Source: Cryptomeria japonica
Lineage: Eukaryota; Streptophyta; Pinopsida; Cupressales; Cupressaceae
Assembly (NCBI RefSeq): GCF_030272615.1
Contig: NC_081410.1
Location: 128,269,640 to 128,333,639, forward strand
Length of the DNA stretch: 64,000 nucleotides
Direction: 5' to 3'
A program made the position numbers and the translations under genes. The notes under the pieces were generated by a model. It was not told the DNA's origin. It saw only the letters and a program-made list of their open reading frames with translations, and made no database searches. Below are positions 23,001 through 38,500 of the stretch, piece after piece (position 1 is the stretch's first letter; each line of letters opens with the position of its first letter).

Positions 23001-26000
23001 CTTCACAGACTTCAAGTTATTGTTGATGTATTTGAAGTAGGTTTCTTTGACAATTGTAAAAAAAAAAATATTCCCTTTTTGTCACTTTGATCGTTGACCT
23101 TTCTTGCGGCTTGATATAATAGTCTCTATTTCCATTGAAGTGGCATATTCACTCAGATTGAAGGCCATCTAATCCATTAATTGATAGTTTGTCTAATAAT
23201 CATTGTCTTTTTGATAGCTTTTTCATCAGCAGATATGCTTAGGTCTAAGTGCACATGGTGGTCTGTTCATGTTTTTTATTTTTATAAAGCATATCCTGAC
23301 TGATTGAAATGTTTATGAATAATTTCTGCCATTTTTTTTTGATCTGTAACTTAGGCATAAGGGATCCGTACCCCATATAAGTGATTATAAAATGAACTTG
23401 ATAAAGTGTGTGCCCTTGCCAAGGGGTGCATAATCTACTCTACTTATCCATCCATCATGATGGATAGAATAAATATAACTTATACCAATAAGAATTCTAC
23501 TCCCTGTTGTAATGATGTAACTTGAGGTCAGAGCACAGGAAGGCCCAATGCTTTTAATCTATGGTTTTCCTCCTCCAAACCACTTAAGATTTGGTTTCAC
23601 CACCACATTTGGTGCGAGACAGAAGTTGCATTTTGTTGCTAGCTTCCACACTTTTGTTGGTATTCCTTCTCTTTTTCAGTATTGTTTGCCATTTGTTGCC
23701 TCTATCTCCATCATTTAGATCCTTCAGAGGTCGAGGTGGAGCAAGAGAAAGATGCTTCAGTCCCTGTGATGTGGGACCCCTCAACTATTGTTGTAGAGCC
23801 TGAATGTTGTTTGATTGCTGATTCAGAAGTGACCGTAGGAGAGGGCCTTTGAGAAGTTTCACCGCAACTTTTTGCTCAATCCAAGCAGCAAGAGTTGCGC
23901 AGCTGAGGCGATTTCTGGTCTACCTTTGGTTCTAGAGAAAGCTCCTCAACCTTCCCCTCGTTGTTCTTCCTGGTATCATTTTTTGGAGAGGAATCATTCC
24001 TCTTTGTGGAATTCACAAAAGTATAATGTTTAGGGGAAGCATTTGTAATGCCCCTTTTGTAAATGCCCTAGTTTTTGCCCTAAAATTACAATTCCAAGTA
24101 ACTTTCCTACTAGGGTTAGGAAAATAAACTCAATCATAAGATATGTCTAATTTATTGGGGAAATTCAACCATAGGGAAGCTAGAATAAGGTGAATTGATA
24201 GGGTGCCCTAAAGATTCTCTACCCTAGGCCCAAGAGCAGATATACCATCCCTCTTGGCCTCATGTGGCCCTTGCCATCCTTATGAGGTGGTGTACCTTGT
24301 GAGGTGTCCTATAACTGTTCCCCTTCATCATGATATCCTTTTCCCCTTCCTATGATTTGATTTCTTAGCATAGTGATCCACCATGATAGAGGGTTGGGGT
24401 GTATTTACAATAAGGTGTCCCGGAAATCCTTCCCTTCTAGGCGCAAGGGCAGCACTCCCTGCACCCCCTTGGCCTCATGGGACCCCTAGTCACCACCATG
24501 AGGTGCTGTACTTAGAAGAGGATCCCAATGCTGTTTCTCCTGCTTGTAAGTCCTTAAAATCTCTAACATGGCTAATAACATTTTATCAAAACATACAAAG
24601 AGTCCTCCCCTCCCCCCCACCCTACAACACACACAGAGACAGACAGAATATATATATAAGCAATCATTTTCCTATACTGTATACACATTATTCAGCAGTG
24701 ACAATCATAAACAGATTCATCATGCTGTGTACATTGCAAGGAAACCAGTATTGAAAGTCCCACAAAGGGGAAGAACAAAGATAAAATATTGAAAGATACA
24801 AAACAACAGGGAACCACCAAAACTAGTGGTCAAGAAATAGGCACAAATAGCTAAGAAAGGGGAATAGAATCTAATGGAAGTAAACATAAGTTCTATAGGC
24901 AAATTGAAGTGATGCTTGGTGCTTTTGAATATTTCACTATTTTATTTGATTCAAAGGGAGACAAATAAACACTATTCCAAGGTGGTCCTTGGTCTATCAA
25001 TAGAATGGGGCTGTTTAATAAGTATTGGTTTAAGGATTTTGATTCCTTAATTTTCAGGGAAGATTTGTTTCATCTTTTAGAGGACTTCATGATGATATTG
25101 AAAATATTTCTATGCTTTATAAGTTAATAGTTTATACTGGATTCTAGTATGCAGTATGATTATGTATGCTATATTGTTTCTTAATCTTGACTTGGAGAAT
25201 CTACTCCCAGAGAAGATATAGATTATACATGGGACTTTCTGGTTAATTAAGAAAACACTCCTTTCAAATGTTTCCAGTTCTTCGAATGCTAATAATTCTA
25301 AATTATACAAGACATATACGTGGATAATCGCTCTTCACTGCATGCATCATTTCTAAGTGCAAAATGATTTTATCTGATGGATCACATTGAGGACACTTTA
25401 AAACATGTCAATACTCTTTGGTCACTAACTTCACATGTTAATACAACACCTAAAGTAAGTGCTTTTGTTACCATGTTTTCTTCAATATAGACATTAACAA
25501 CAAATAGAAAATCTTTGTCTAAGGCGCTTTCATTGTTATATAAGGGAATGACTATTAACGGTATTGCAAACAGACATAAAAAAGTGCTGATGATTTTAGC
25601 CCCATGACAGGAACCTCATTGTTGCCAAAATTTGGTAAGGGAAGTGTCTGCAACAGAAGAGTAGTACTATAGGATTTGCATAGATATAGTTTACAAATGA
25701 CAGAGGATCCTTGTCATTCAGAATGATGGCTGTTGTTCAATGAGTGCCAAGTAAGGAGAAGAAATTAATCATGTTTTATAGATTTTATAACCACATCTTT
25801 TGTAACAAGAACACTTATAGTTGTTGAGGATGGCATTTGAAGACTTGTCAGAGTGCTTGAAAAACTTGATAAAAAATTTAATATAACTGATAAAATTTCT
25901 TACTTGGAATATGCATGAATTTATCCTTAAAGGAAAAATTTTTAGTTGTTAAATTAAGCAAAGTAAGTTAGTTGTAATTCTGGTTCCTGAAACAAAACTT

Positions 26001-29000
26001 GAATCAGCAGAGTGATAACATGGCTATTAGTTCTAGAGTGTTTTATATTTGCTGCAATCTATACGATAAAGATGAGATTGATCTTGTCTTTTTTATAAAT
26101 AATGGAGTGTGGTGGTTGAATTTTATTCATATTTTAACCAAAAGCTTTATACATTTTAATGTGCATGTACCTCTAGGTTTGTATTGAAATCAGTTTGCCA
26201 GAAAATCATTACCAAGTTGAGGCAGTCTCAACTGAGGATCTAAATGATGCAGTACTGTTAGTGGGTCAAATGAACAACCAGCTGATGGACGTGCAGAGTT
26301 CATAATAGAAGCAATAGGAAGAAATATGGAGATTCAGAAACATACAAACTTTATTAACTTATAGAAGAATTATTCAAAATGTGACACCTGAGAATCTTAG
26401 CTATTCAACCCAATGAGAAAATACCCAACCTGAGTAGAGATGCTCTGTGTTTTAGCCCACTCAAACCCCAAACTTAGATATACAGAAGCTTTATCTGTTT
26501 TTCAATTCGAACTCCCAGAACTCGAACTTGTTTTTCTTGAAGAACATACTTCTATAATGGATTTTAGTTTTTACATATGACTCTCTGCCTTCATCAATGA
26601 ACTAAACGGTTAGAAATGGTTATGCCAAGTGTTGCTGATTTTGCACTAATCAAATTCTATAGGCAGTGGTCTTGTATTGCCAAGTGAACTTTCAATCAAT
26701 TCTTGGTGTCAGATGAGATTAATTGATATTTGGTGAGCTTATTTTTTTAAAGAATTATCTACTTGCAGATCCAATGAAAATTCCCACTCGATACACCACT
26801 TGTGTCAAATGATTTTGAATATAAATTGATGCAGTACTGTAAGCAGGATAAATGAACCAACAGTTGACAGACACACAGAGTGCACAACAGAAGCAATAGG
26901 AAGAAATATGGAGATTGCAAAATATACAAAATTCATTAATGTACAAAAGAATCGTACAACTATGGGCCACTCTAAAATGTGCAACTCAACAATCTAGTGA
27001 CACAAACCAATGAGAAAAACCCATCTTGAGCAGAATTCTTTGTGTTAAACCTACCTAAATACCAAACTCAAACATGCCCTCTCTAATTCTTTATACAAGC
27101 TTTTTGTTCTCCATCTTGAACTCTAAAATTTGAACCTATTCTTGTCGGAACTCCGTATTTCTATAAAGGATCACACATCACTCTTGGCCTTCATCAGCGA
27201 GCTGAACAGTTAGAAATTGTTATGCCAAGTGTTGCCAATCTTTTGCATAACTACCACCCTAAGAAATGAGTGTTAACTGACAGTCAACTGAAGCATGGAT
27301 CATGCCAATTCAAATTCCGTAAAAAGTGGGTTGTCTGTTGCCTAGCAAGCTTCTGTTTAGTGATGGCTATTAGATGAGAGCAATTGGTAGTTCCTCTCAC
27401 AGATATGATAAAAATTCTTGCTTGATATATCTGCTAAAAATGTTCACTTGGAGTGAATAAGCTTTTGCTCAACTACTGGCATAGAACTTGAAACACAACA
27501 AAAGTGCATGGAAACACAAAGTAGTTGAATGTGACAAGGAAAATTGCTTGTGGACATAATCAACCATTTAGCATCTTTGGGATTCATGTTCAATTGTTGC
27601 TCAACATTGGGAACTTTGTGCATAGGATATGCATAGAAACTAAAGAATGTTGCAAAGGCTTGATTAGAGATTGAGGTCTATGTACTTACATGTAGTATGT
27701 GAGTTGAATTGTGCTGGTTCAAAGCTTGCATAGGATGTGTATACTTTTTGGCATTTTTTTATTCTTAACTTTGTTTCTATGATGCGCCAATTCTCCAAGA
27801 TTCGTGCACCAAGCCTAGTCCATATACTCATCACAATTTGGCTGAGTTTCTTAAAAAATGTTGTTGAGTTCCCTAGTTAGACATACAATATTTTATAGCT
27901 TGACTCAATTCATTTTTTATGCCGAGGGTTTTAGATCTACAAGCAAGTTGGATTTCCAGATTTGCGGGTAAATCATGTCTAGTCCAGCAAACTCTTTTAG
28001 AATTTGCCAACTATGAGCTTGAAGAAATGCAACTTTTAAACAAACACTTGTTGACTTCCAGTCTAGCATGGTCCTAGCTTCCGTCAGCAACTCAACCATG
28101 GCATGAGTAGAATAATTTTTTAAGTTTTCCTTGCCCATTATTGAGAAGCTGAAAAATTTCTGCAAATGAAGTAAAGGTAAGCTGGCCTAAGGTGAATGAA
28201 ACATTTGTTTATTCGGAACTGGCAAATTGTATGTAGTTTAAGAAAGCCACGATCTCCTTTAATAAATAAAGGTCCTGGTCCTTTCTTGATCCTCGTACAT
28301 CTGACTAGTGGGTTAAGGAGTGTGGCCTTTTTTTGTTAGTAAAAACTAATATAATATAGACTTTATGTTGTAATTTAAAAAAAAATCCATTGATATTTTT
28401 AACCTTATAAATTTGTATTTTTTATTATAGAAGTAAAGATTATATCTAATCACAGAAATATATTACAGATGTTACCCACTGGTCTAGAAATCCTTATGAT
28501 GTAATATTTGAATTATGACAAATTGATGATCATAATAGACTTATGTGTTCTCTAAACGCATTGATTTTTGTTTTTTGTGTAATTATATTGTGTTTTGGCC
28601 AAGTTTTATCAAGCCCCAAGTTCAAGTCTAAATATTGGGTTGTTGAGTTCGCGCAGATTCTAAGTTTTCCAACTATGGAACAAAGTATGCAAAAGAGCAA
28701 GAGTTTCGCATGGGTGCTTACATGAAAATTGCCCCAAACAAACACACTAGCACAAAACGTCAAAACATCCAAGTGCACACAAACTAATCTTGTCTGTGTA
28801 AAACCAAAACTAGGCAACAAAGAAAAAAATATTTGTGGGTGATACAAGATTTCTTGACTCCTAGGATGCTCGTGCATTAGATACCATGGGTGAAAAGATT
28901 GTGAATATAGTTCTCACAATTAGGACTAGGGAAAACTAATTCAACCACCCAAGTTGAATTCTTCTTCAAAATTCCATAAGTCCTTCTTAGGCTCTTTACC

Positions 29001-32000
29001 CTTCTAGTGATATACTTGCTTCATTGGGTTTTCTTGCCAGTGCATGAATCCAAAGTGTGTGCAATTTCTTCTCATTGATTTTTAGGCATTGGTTTTCTCC
29101 AATGTGGCACTCCTCATTGTTGCATAACATCCATTTCACTTGTCGCATAGTAGAATTACAAATTAGAGAATTTGAATATGAGAGAGATATCCAAACCTTT
29201 TGGTAGCTTGATCTCATGCACATTTTTTGAAAATCTTCAGAAGACTCATACTGACCTAACTTCTCTTCTCGGGCTTTAATTTATTGCAAGTTTTCTCAGG
29301 GAACTGTTGTTTCCTTTGACGTGTCATGATCAACTTCCCTCGTGAATAAACCTTCTCCCTTTGATACTCATTTGTGCCCAACTTGTACTTTACATTATTA
29401 TCTCCAGCTATCTATTGTCTCGCACATGAACCTTCGTCATGTGTTGTGTGAAGTCCTTAGCTTCTGCATTTGCTTATCACCTTCCACCTTCAATAGATCT
29501 GTAACACCTCATGGGGACATTCCGTACACCACTTGGAGCAGTGTCTTTCCTGTAAAACTGTTGCATTCAAACTCTTCTTGCATCAACATAGAGTCCTATA
29601 GGCTTCCTTACTATCAAACAAATGAGCAAGTCGCCAAGACTACTTTTGCAACTATTGTCCATCCATTTGTTTATGAATGATATGAATAAACGGCAATTGA
29701 GTTTTGTGTGCAATTTCTTTTATAAAGTGCAACAAAAATGGCTAAGGAACTTGATATCTATCATAAATAATGCTTTGCGACAACCCATGCAACCACACTA
29801 CCTCATTGAAGAACAAATTAACAATACTTGATGCATCATTTGTCTTTTCGCAAGAAAAGAAATGCACCATCTTAGAGAATTTGTAAACAACCACAAAAAT
29901 AGTCGTTGTGCACGACAATCAAAGGACAATTTCTCCCAAGGTTAGTCTGTTGTGTATAATGGCTTATACAATCTAGTATTATGCCCTATTCCCATTGCTA
30001 CCTAACATGTTTTGCACTGCTTAACAAATTTGTGCACATTTTTGTGTAACTCAAACTGGTAGTACTCCTTCAACATGGTCTGTGTCTTATTTGTGCCAAA
30101 GTTGCACCTGAGCTCGCTATTCTGTAATTTCAGAGTGAAGTTCTCCCTCATTGAACTTTGTAGGATACATAACTATTGCCTTTGGAATAGGTACCTCTCC
30201 CATGCAAAGCAATCTTCAAACTAGCCTTTGGCTCTAGCCCATGGTTCCATGCATTCTCTCCATGCATCTATAAAATCTGTTGAACACAAATCCTTCATCA
30301 CCTTCATGCCCACTAACTCAACAATCATTGTTGACCATAATGCCTGTATCCTACCCAAGGTCGTTTGCAACCTTGTTGGTCTTGCTAGCTTGATGCTTGA
30401 CTACAAATGAGTAACTGTGTAGATGTTCTACCCATTTCAAATGTCTCTATTTTAGCTTTGCTAGGTTGTTGATCAAATTCTATGCTTGATGGTTTGTGTA
30501 AAAGTGATGCCTCTATTTGCACAAAGCTTGCACACTGTGTAGAACTTGGTCATATGCAGAATACTTCTACCTAGCTTCGTTCAACTTATCGCTAAAATAA
30601 GTGATTGATCTATCCTCTTGAATCAACACAACACTGATTGTGGTTTTGCTAGCATATCATATTCTACTTGGAAGCCTATCCCAAAATCAGAGAGTACTAC
30701 TATGATCTCCTTAGTTACCTCCTTCAAGAGTTATAAATTCTCGGGAACAACAATTTTCCAATGGTGCGAACCCCATCTCATGCAGCAAGTTAAGGGTGAG
30801 CAAATCTCACTAAAGTTCCTGATGAACTCTTTGTAAAAGCTCACCAGGTTGTGGAAATTTCCAATCTTTGTTGCACTCCTTGGCTCTAACCACTCAGCTA
30901 TTGCTTTGACATTCTCTAGGTCTATCTTCAGTCCATCTTGAGATATGATGAAACCCATATATGCAAGTTCCTTCCTCATAAACATGTAATTTTTCAACTT
31001 TATGCATAGTTTCTCCTTCCTCAACTGCACAATTAATTGCTGCAAATGCATCTCCCTTGTCTTGTTGAATGCCAAAATATCATCCAGATGTACAACCACA
31101 AACTTGATCAAAAATGGTTTCAAAACCTTTTTTTTCAACCCCATGAACATGCTTGGGGCATTTGTTAGCCTGAATGGCATCACCATCCTTTCATACAAGT
31201 ATTTTTGAATGTGTTCTTCAATTCATCACCTTCTCGAACATAGATTTGATAATATTTTCTCTTGAGGTCTACCTTGGAAAAGTATTGCATTCCATTCAAA
31301 CAATGCATCAGATCATCCATGAATGGTAATAGAAACTAGTCCTTGATTTGATCTTATCTACATGTAAGAGTTTGAACCCATCCTTCAATTGATGCAAGTA
31401 CAGTGAACAGCACTCAAGGACTCATAGTTTGTGTACACAACTTTGTTCTGACAATTCATTCACCTATCTGTTCAACTCTACTCATGTCGAGACTCATTTG
31501 TTGCAGTGCCTTGTTTTCCAAACTAGAACCCAAAATCAGATCCATGTAGTGTGGTATTCTACGTATTGACAACAATCCTTTTGGCATTCCACGATGGATC
31601 ACATCGGTGAATTTTTTGAGCAACATGATAATCTTTTGAGCTGCACGACTCCTCTTCTTTTTACATGGGCTTGACTATTAGTGCATAGCAGTCTTGCAAA
31701 TCCCTTGCCTCCTTGACAAACTCTTTTGCTGATAATATCACCTTAACTTTTGTGCATTTCTTCTTTGCCTTATGTTCAATAATTCAAACTTCTTACCATA
31801 CTTCTATCATACTACCATGCCCAACAACACATGGCACTCATCCATGGAATCTTTTTACACCACACTTCATCCGTGTATCCTCTAATGTGGAATGTAACTC
31901 AAAATTGGTCTGTCATTGTGAGTTGCTGTCCCTTCTGCAACCAAGAGATTTTTTATGGTGTGGGCTGTGCAATGATCTTCAAATCCAACTTATGCGCCAT

Positions 32001-35000
32001 CTTTGTGGACACTAAGTTATTAGTCTTTCCACCATCAATGATCAACTTGCAACATTCACTTCCCGATTTGCACAAAGTGAGGAAAATGCTCTTCCTCAAC
32101 CATGGTTCATTCCCCTCCTTTGTTGGTTTGAGAAAAACTCTACACATTAAACTTTGTCCAACCTTCGGGGCTATACTTTTTGCTTCACTCTCTTCTCATC
32201 GTTTCCTTGCATGACATGCACATGCTTCTATGTATGACCTTGATTGTGCACAACACCTAGACACTCAAATGCTTTATGGCCTACGTGTCCACTCTTGAAG
32301 CAAGTCCTGCTGAAACCTTTGCTATGGCCTCTCTTTCCTCTTCCTCCACCTTTGTTGAAGGTCACTTGCTCTTTGCACCCTACACAGTACCATTGGGCTT
32401 TGTGGCCTCTTTCTATGCATAGCTTGGCCTTTCACCATGCCTCATACACTCTATTGTGCATGGGACATATCCTCTAATTTGAGTGCAAGTTGATAGGTTT
32501 CCTCCGTGGAATGAATGTGTAGCAAACAAATCTCATCTTGGATGGAAGTGTGCAAATCATTCACATACGTAGTCTTTTTGTTGTCATTCTCTAGATGACC
32601 AGCCTAAATGTTGAGTTCGAAGAATTCCTCTGTGGACTCTTTAACAGATGTCTCCCTTGGCATATATTTTGCAGCCTCTTGAACAAGACAATATGTCAAA
32701 TAGGCCTGTTATAAAATTTTCCTTGAGTTTGATGACTGTGTGATCCCATTGTGAGATCTTCATCTTTTTCTTTTAAACACAGTCACTTTCAATATAGTCT
32801 GACCACAAGGCAACATGCCCTTTCAACTTCATGGTGTTGTACTTCAGTCCCTTGGGGTCATTGATTGATTCAAAGTCAAAAGTATATCTCAAGTCCAGTG
32901 ACCCAGTCCAATGACTATTTTGGATTTAAGCTTCCTGAGTAGTTTTGGTGATCAGACTTCGGCTTGCTTTCTGTCTACACCAAGGCAATCACAATCTATA
33001 TTCTGCACTGATTTAAAATCAGCATCCACGACACCTTGCACATTATGATCTATCCTTCTATCATAATTGAAATCTTCAGCCACATTTTGCTTCTCTCCTC
33101 TGCAAGGTCTCAGTGACTTCGAGCCCCACCTAAATGGCCCTTAGCATGTCAGCTAGATTAGCAATTCATGGTGATCAGTTTTTTGTTACACCTCTTTGAA
33201 TGCTGTGGGCCATTGCTCTTTGGACCACCTGCTATACAATACTTGTACAAAATGTACCTACTGTTTTGGAGCATAGAGGCAAATATTTTTCCTGGGAGTT
33301 TCTCAGCATACCAAAAAGATATTTTCAATTTCTTGGAATGTGATTGGGAAAAAACCAAGAAGCCAAAAATGCAGGAAAAAAAAGCATAGAGATATAACTT
33401 ATATTTTTGTACATTCAAAGCCATCCTAATTGTATGGAGTCAGAGAGCGAAAGTAAATGAGAGTGTACACCATGAATTTTCTCATTATTTTTGAGATTGT
33501 TGATTACATATAATAATTTTAATATAAATCTCTTTAACAATGTTAATAAATAACTCTACAAGAATGGGTAATGGAACCTTCATGCAATACAAAACAACCA
33601 AGATATGTAAAACCTGTTTTAACCCTTACGTTCTTCTTAACTATCTAGTTCAAGAGACTAATCTATACACAATATTGACTCAATTATTAATAACAGTTTT
33701 CCTAACCTCTTCAAATACCTCTCAAGTTTATAGCAGTAGCAACAATTATGTGTGGCATTCCAAGACGGCAATGCCCTGTCCTAACAACAAAGTTTCATAT
33801 CAATCATTTTGGTCAGCAATCTATCATATAAAGTTGACTGCAGTAATGATGCGCACATTAATTGTCACAGTACTAATAATGATGCTACTAAATACTGTAC
33901 ATATCAAGAATGGGACAGATCAGAATAATGACAGCATGATACTTAACAATGATCATAAGAAGATTTACTAATCACAGAAGTATAGTTATGCCAAGAGACA
34001 ATAATGATAACAACGATCTTAATTAATACAACATTATTAACAGCTTATATGTAATAATGAAAATTCCCAAGCAATTACCTCAGTACTACAACTATTTTTA
34101 CAAATGAAGTGACAAGAACAACATCCATTGATAGGTAGAAATGGCAGCAAGTCAACGATAGCACTAACATATGTGATGTAATAATAATGACAAGTCAAAG
34201 GATAACATAATCGTTTGACAAATTTATCTAGTTATGACTATGCTCATGAATAATAAATAATGACAGCAGCGATTGCTGTTATTAAAGGCAACTGTGGTAA
34301 TCAGTAACTACAGTGACAACAATCTTGTTCTCTATCCACAAGATTTTTAAACATGATTATACCAAGTGTAGATAACTATGTTCATTTATGAAATATCGAC
34401 AGTAATAATTGCTGTTGCAGCTTGGCAACAGACCTAACTGCTATTCAATAATGGTGGCTGAGAATCTTAACAGCTACTTATACCATTCAAGGTGTATATC
34501 CTGTTTATAAAAGTTCCAGAGAAGAATGATCGCAAACATTGCAGATCTGATCTTATATAGAAAAATAAAACTAATAAATTGTGATATTACAGGTGATACA
34601 TTGGTGAAAATGGCAGTCAACAATATTTTGAAAAATTTGCAATATTTTAAAGAGAATGTTGGGAACCCTGTTGAGAAAAGATATATTGGAATATATCGTG
34701 ATATTTTAAAGATATTTGCTTATATGTTATGAAGTTCTCACAAACTCATCTCTTAGGACTTAAAACACTTGCTCCGATACAAACAAATGCAGTACCATAA
34801 GTGGGTCTGATGGATGCATAGAGACATAACAAAAGCAATAGGAAGAAATATGGAGATTCAGAAACATACATATTTTAGTAACTTGAGAAGAATTATGGAG
34901 ATCCAAAAACATACGAACTTTATCAACTAGAAGAATTACACAACTTCGAGTCACTAGAAAATGAGGACCTTGAAAATCTTAGCCACCCAACCCAATGAGA

Positions 35001-35370
35001 AATGCCCAACCCGAGCAAAGACTGCCATGCAACCTACCCAAATCTCAAACGCAAATATGCCATCTCTAGTTCTCTATGCAAAAGCATTCTGTTTTCTCCA
35101 ACTTGAACTCCAAAACATGGAACTTGTTCCTCTTGAAAATTTATGCTTAGAAACAGTTATGCCAAGTGTTGCCAAACTTGCATGTAAATGCCACTCCAAG
35201 AAATGACTGTTAATCAATGTTTATTCGAGTTTTTGGGATGCTGGGACATGGGGATTAGGTATCGGCAACGGCAAAATTTTTCATAATTTTGAGGGATGGT
35301 AACACACACACATGTATATATTATGTGCATACATAAGTGCATGCATATATATATGTGTGTGTGTTTATAT

Positions 35371-35403
<33 letters not shown>

Positions 35404-35408
35404 AGCAC

Positions 35409-35448
<40 letters not shown>

Positions 35449-35508
35449 GCACATGCACATGCACATGCACATGTACATGTACATATATATATACATACAT
35501 ATATACAG

Positions 35509-35545
<37 letters not shown>

Positions 35546-38500
35546 CATATATATACATACATATACATATATATATATATATACATGTACATGTACACAC
35601 ATGTATTTCTATATTCTATATATACATTTATATACATGTACATATACATTTATATACATGTACATATACATGCATATATATATATACACATGCATATGTG
35701 TATATACATATACATATACATGTGTATCTGCACACACATGTATGTGCATATGCACAAATATATGTATGTATATACACATGATACACACAAATATATTACA
35801 CAAAATGTACAAAATTAAATGATAAATATAATATTGAACACACACCACACAATTGATAATTGATAAGTTATAACAGTTAAACAATGCTGGTTGCCAAATT
35901 ATAAATTTGTAAATGATATCCTTTGAATATCATAGTAGCTGAAAATCAGAATCCATTACAAATGAGCTGGAAGCACCAACTACAATCTACAAATTGACAA
36001 AATGGGAATGCACAAAAAAGATATCCATAGCTGTTTTTATTTGAGCTACAGGCTCAAAAATCAAAGTTATCGTTGATTGGATGTCTCTTAAACTCCTCAT
36101 CATTGGAGCTGCTGGAAGAAACTATATTGTCATCTTATAACGTGATTGCATCTAATCCTATTTGTGTCTCTTGCTCCTCATCAACTTGTCATTGGGTCCT
36201 CAAGCTCTACATCCCACCACGTTGTTGGGTTTTGCCTATACTAAGTGTCGTGCAATCAATGAGATGCAATTCTCTATGTACAATAACAGCTTTTTTGCTT
36301 TACCAGAGGTAAGTCTATTCCTCTTTAGCAATTTAGATCAGTTCCTCTCAGTAGAAAAGGAACTAAATACTTGTGAGAAGACAAATGGAAAATGTGTGCA
36401 ACAATTTTGAGAGATCCATAAACTCACCACCAATTAATTTGCTTGTCCTGTGGCAAAGTTTGCTTGCCAATCCTTGTGGAATTCTTGTTGGCTGTAGCTG
36501 GGTAGTTCTATGAATTAAATCCCCTCAACTTTGATTAGTGAAGCTTCTTATGGACTATACATTTTCTTGAAGTCTTTATGATGCCGTTCCTCATTGTGTG
36601 GTCATCAGTGGGTAGAGCTCTACAAGGTCTATCCACGTGCCAATTTGGGTGTGAAGCATATTCAATCATGCATAGAGGGGTCTTCAAGTTCTCCCACCTT
36701 TTTTGGGTGATGGGATGAGTATGCTCAGTGTAGAACTCTAGGGTGGAGTCTCTTTCTCATGAATGGTGACCTTCATCTAGCCTAGCATTATATCAATGCA
36801 CCTGTAGATCTTCGCAAGACTAGGATTGTTAGAATCCTAAAAATGATGATAATGAAAGAATGTTGTATAAAAGATGTGACGTGTTTCACATTCAACCAAA
36901 AAGTATCACTAACCACAATCTCCTTCACTCTCTTCCCCTGATCTGTCTTTAACTCCTAACACTTAACAATTGTAAGTTGCAATGACCCTTGCAACTCACA
37001 CATCCTTTGAGTAGAATGCAAATGGAAGCAAATTGGGCCCCAATTTGGTTTGAGGAATTCCTTCCTTGCAAAGGTCCAAAACAATGACTGCGGTTTGGTC
37101 ATTTGCAACTCCCTTGCACCCACCATCACCTATTTGACCAACTCTATCTTTCCAATTTATTGGAGTGCATTTTTCATAGCATACATACAAGGGGTCCAAT
37201 AGATGTGCATGTATATAGATTGAATCAATTTATTTGTTGCCCTGCAAACATATGCTGCATCTGCATTACATTTTGAGGACTGACCTCCTCAATGGCATTT
37301 TGTAGGATTTGAAATTGTAAGTCAACATCTATGTATTTTTTTGAGCAATCATTTGCCCTTAGGAAGTAAGGTCCATCAATACACGACTGTATAATGTTGA
37401 TGAGCGGGCAGATTCTAATGTAATGTTTGCCCACCTATCCATGAGTATGCTGCAGCCATGTGCTATCCATTTCGCCATCTTCTCTTCCATCAAGAAGTTC
37501 ACTTTACAATTTTCCTTTTGCAAGAGAGTGGTCCTCAATGTAGTCTTGCTAGGACTCACATAACCACTACTAGCTTTGCCTACCTTGGTGATATAAGTTC
37601 CTTGCCACTAGGTGATCGAGCAACGCAAATGAATATTATTATCAAAATGGAAATTGACAGCAACCTCATTTGCATCATTCTTTGCTTGCACATTGAACAT
37701 ATCTGTAAGTGGGGTCAGTGATAATTAACCAATGACCTTCCATTTTCCCCTTGATTCAATTGTACTCACCTCAAATATTGGAAATGCATATAGTTTACCT
37801 GAACCTTGTGATGTACAAGCAACTAATCAAGGTTGTTGCCCTTGAATGAACCCATCTTGATCTTGAAAAGAGACACAACAAAAAACAACAATATAAATAT
37901 AAAAAAAGCAATAAATTTTGTAACATATCTCAGCTTAAAAAACGACAGATTTTGCATTCAAAAACAATAAAAACAACAGCTTTTCATGTTTGAACTAGTT
38001 AAGAAAAGAGATTTGGAGGTTTGAACGAGTTAAAATATAAGTTTGTGAGGTCTGGATGTTTGAAAAACTTCAACATAATGTATGTAAGTTTGTAATAATG
38101 GTTTTGAAGGTTCAATAACAAAACAATGAAATGCGAAAACATTTGTAGCTATGAACAAAAAATTTGACATTTCCAAACAAAAGAACACAAAAGAACAAAC
38201 AAAATAAGGACATGTTACATACCTTCTTCTTTCTCCTCATTCCTTTGTCCTTGTTTGTTTTCCTTCACCTCTCCTCAATTTCAGTTTCTATAGCTCTTCT
38301 TGCTTGCAAACTTAAAAATCTGAAAATGCAAATGAAAACATGAAAATGATAGTGGGCTAGGGCCCTCATAAGCCTTTAGGGTTTTTAGACTTTTTAAATT
38401 GTGTTTTTTTTTTCAAAAGTGAAAAATTGGGATTTTGTGGAGGATGTCAAGACATCCCTAGGATGTTAGGGGTGCACTAGCTACCATCACGGGATTCTTT

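Noticed and set aside
24383-24754. 123-codon + strand ORF as a gene
   Set aside because: It spans an LTR-like fragment with an internal duplication and shows no motif, signal or codon pattern of a real protein.
28530-28877. 115-codon minus-strand ORF as a separate gene
   Set aside because: It lies in the proposed 3' LTR, and the partner LTR carries only a shorter, diverged version (39042-39299), so it is LTR sequence.
33540-33971. 143-codon ORF
   Set aside because: It is antisense to the Gypsy leader region and has no recognisable motif; Asn/Thr/Ile-rich content follows from base composition.
35214-35884. Many overlapping ORFs of 90-160 codons on both strands
   Set aside because: Pure translations of CA, TA and ACATAT microsatellite repeats.
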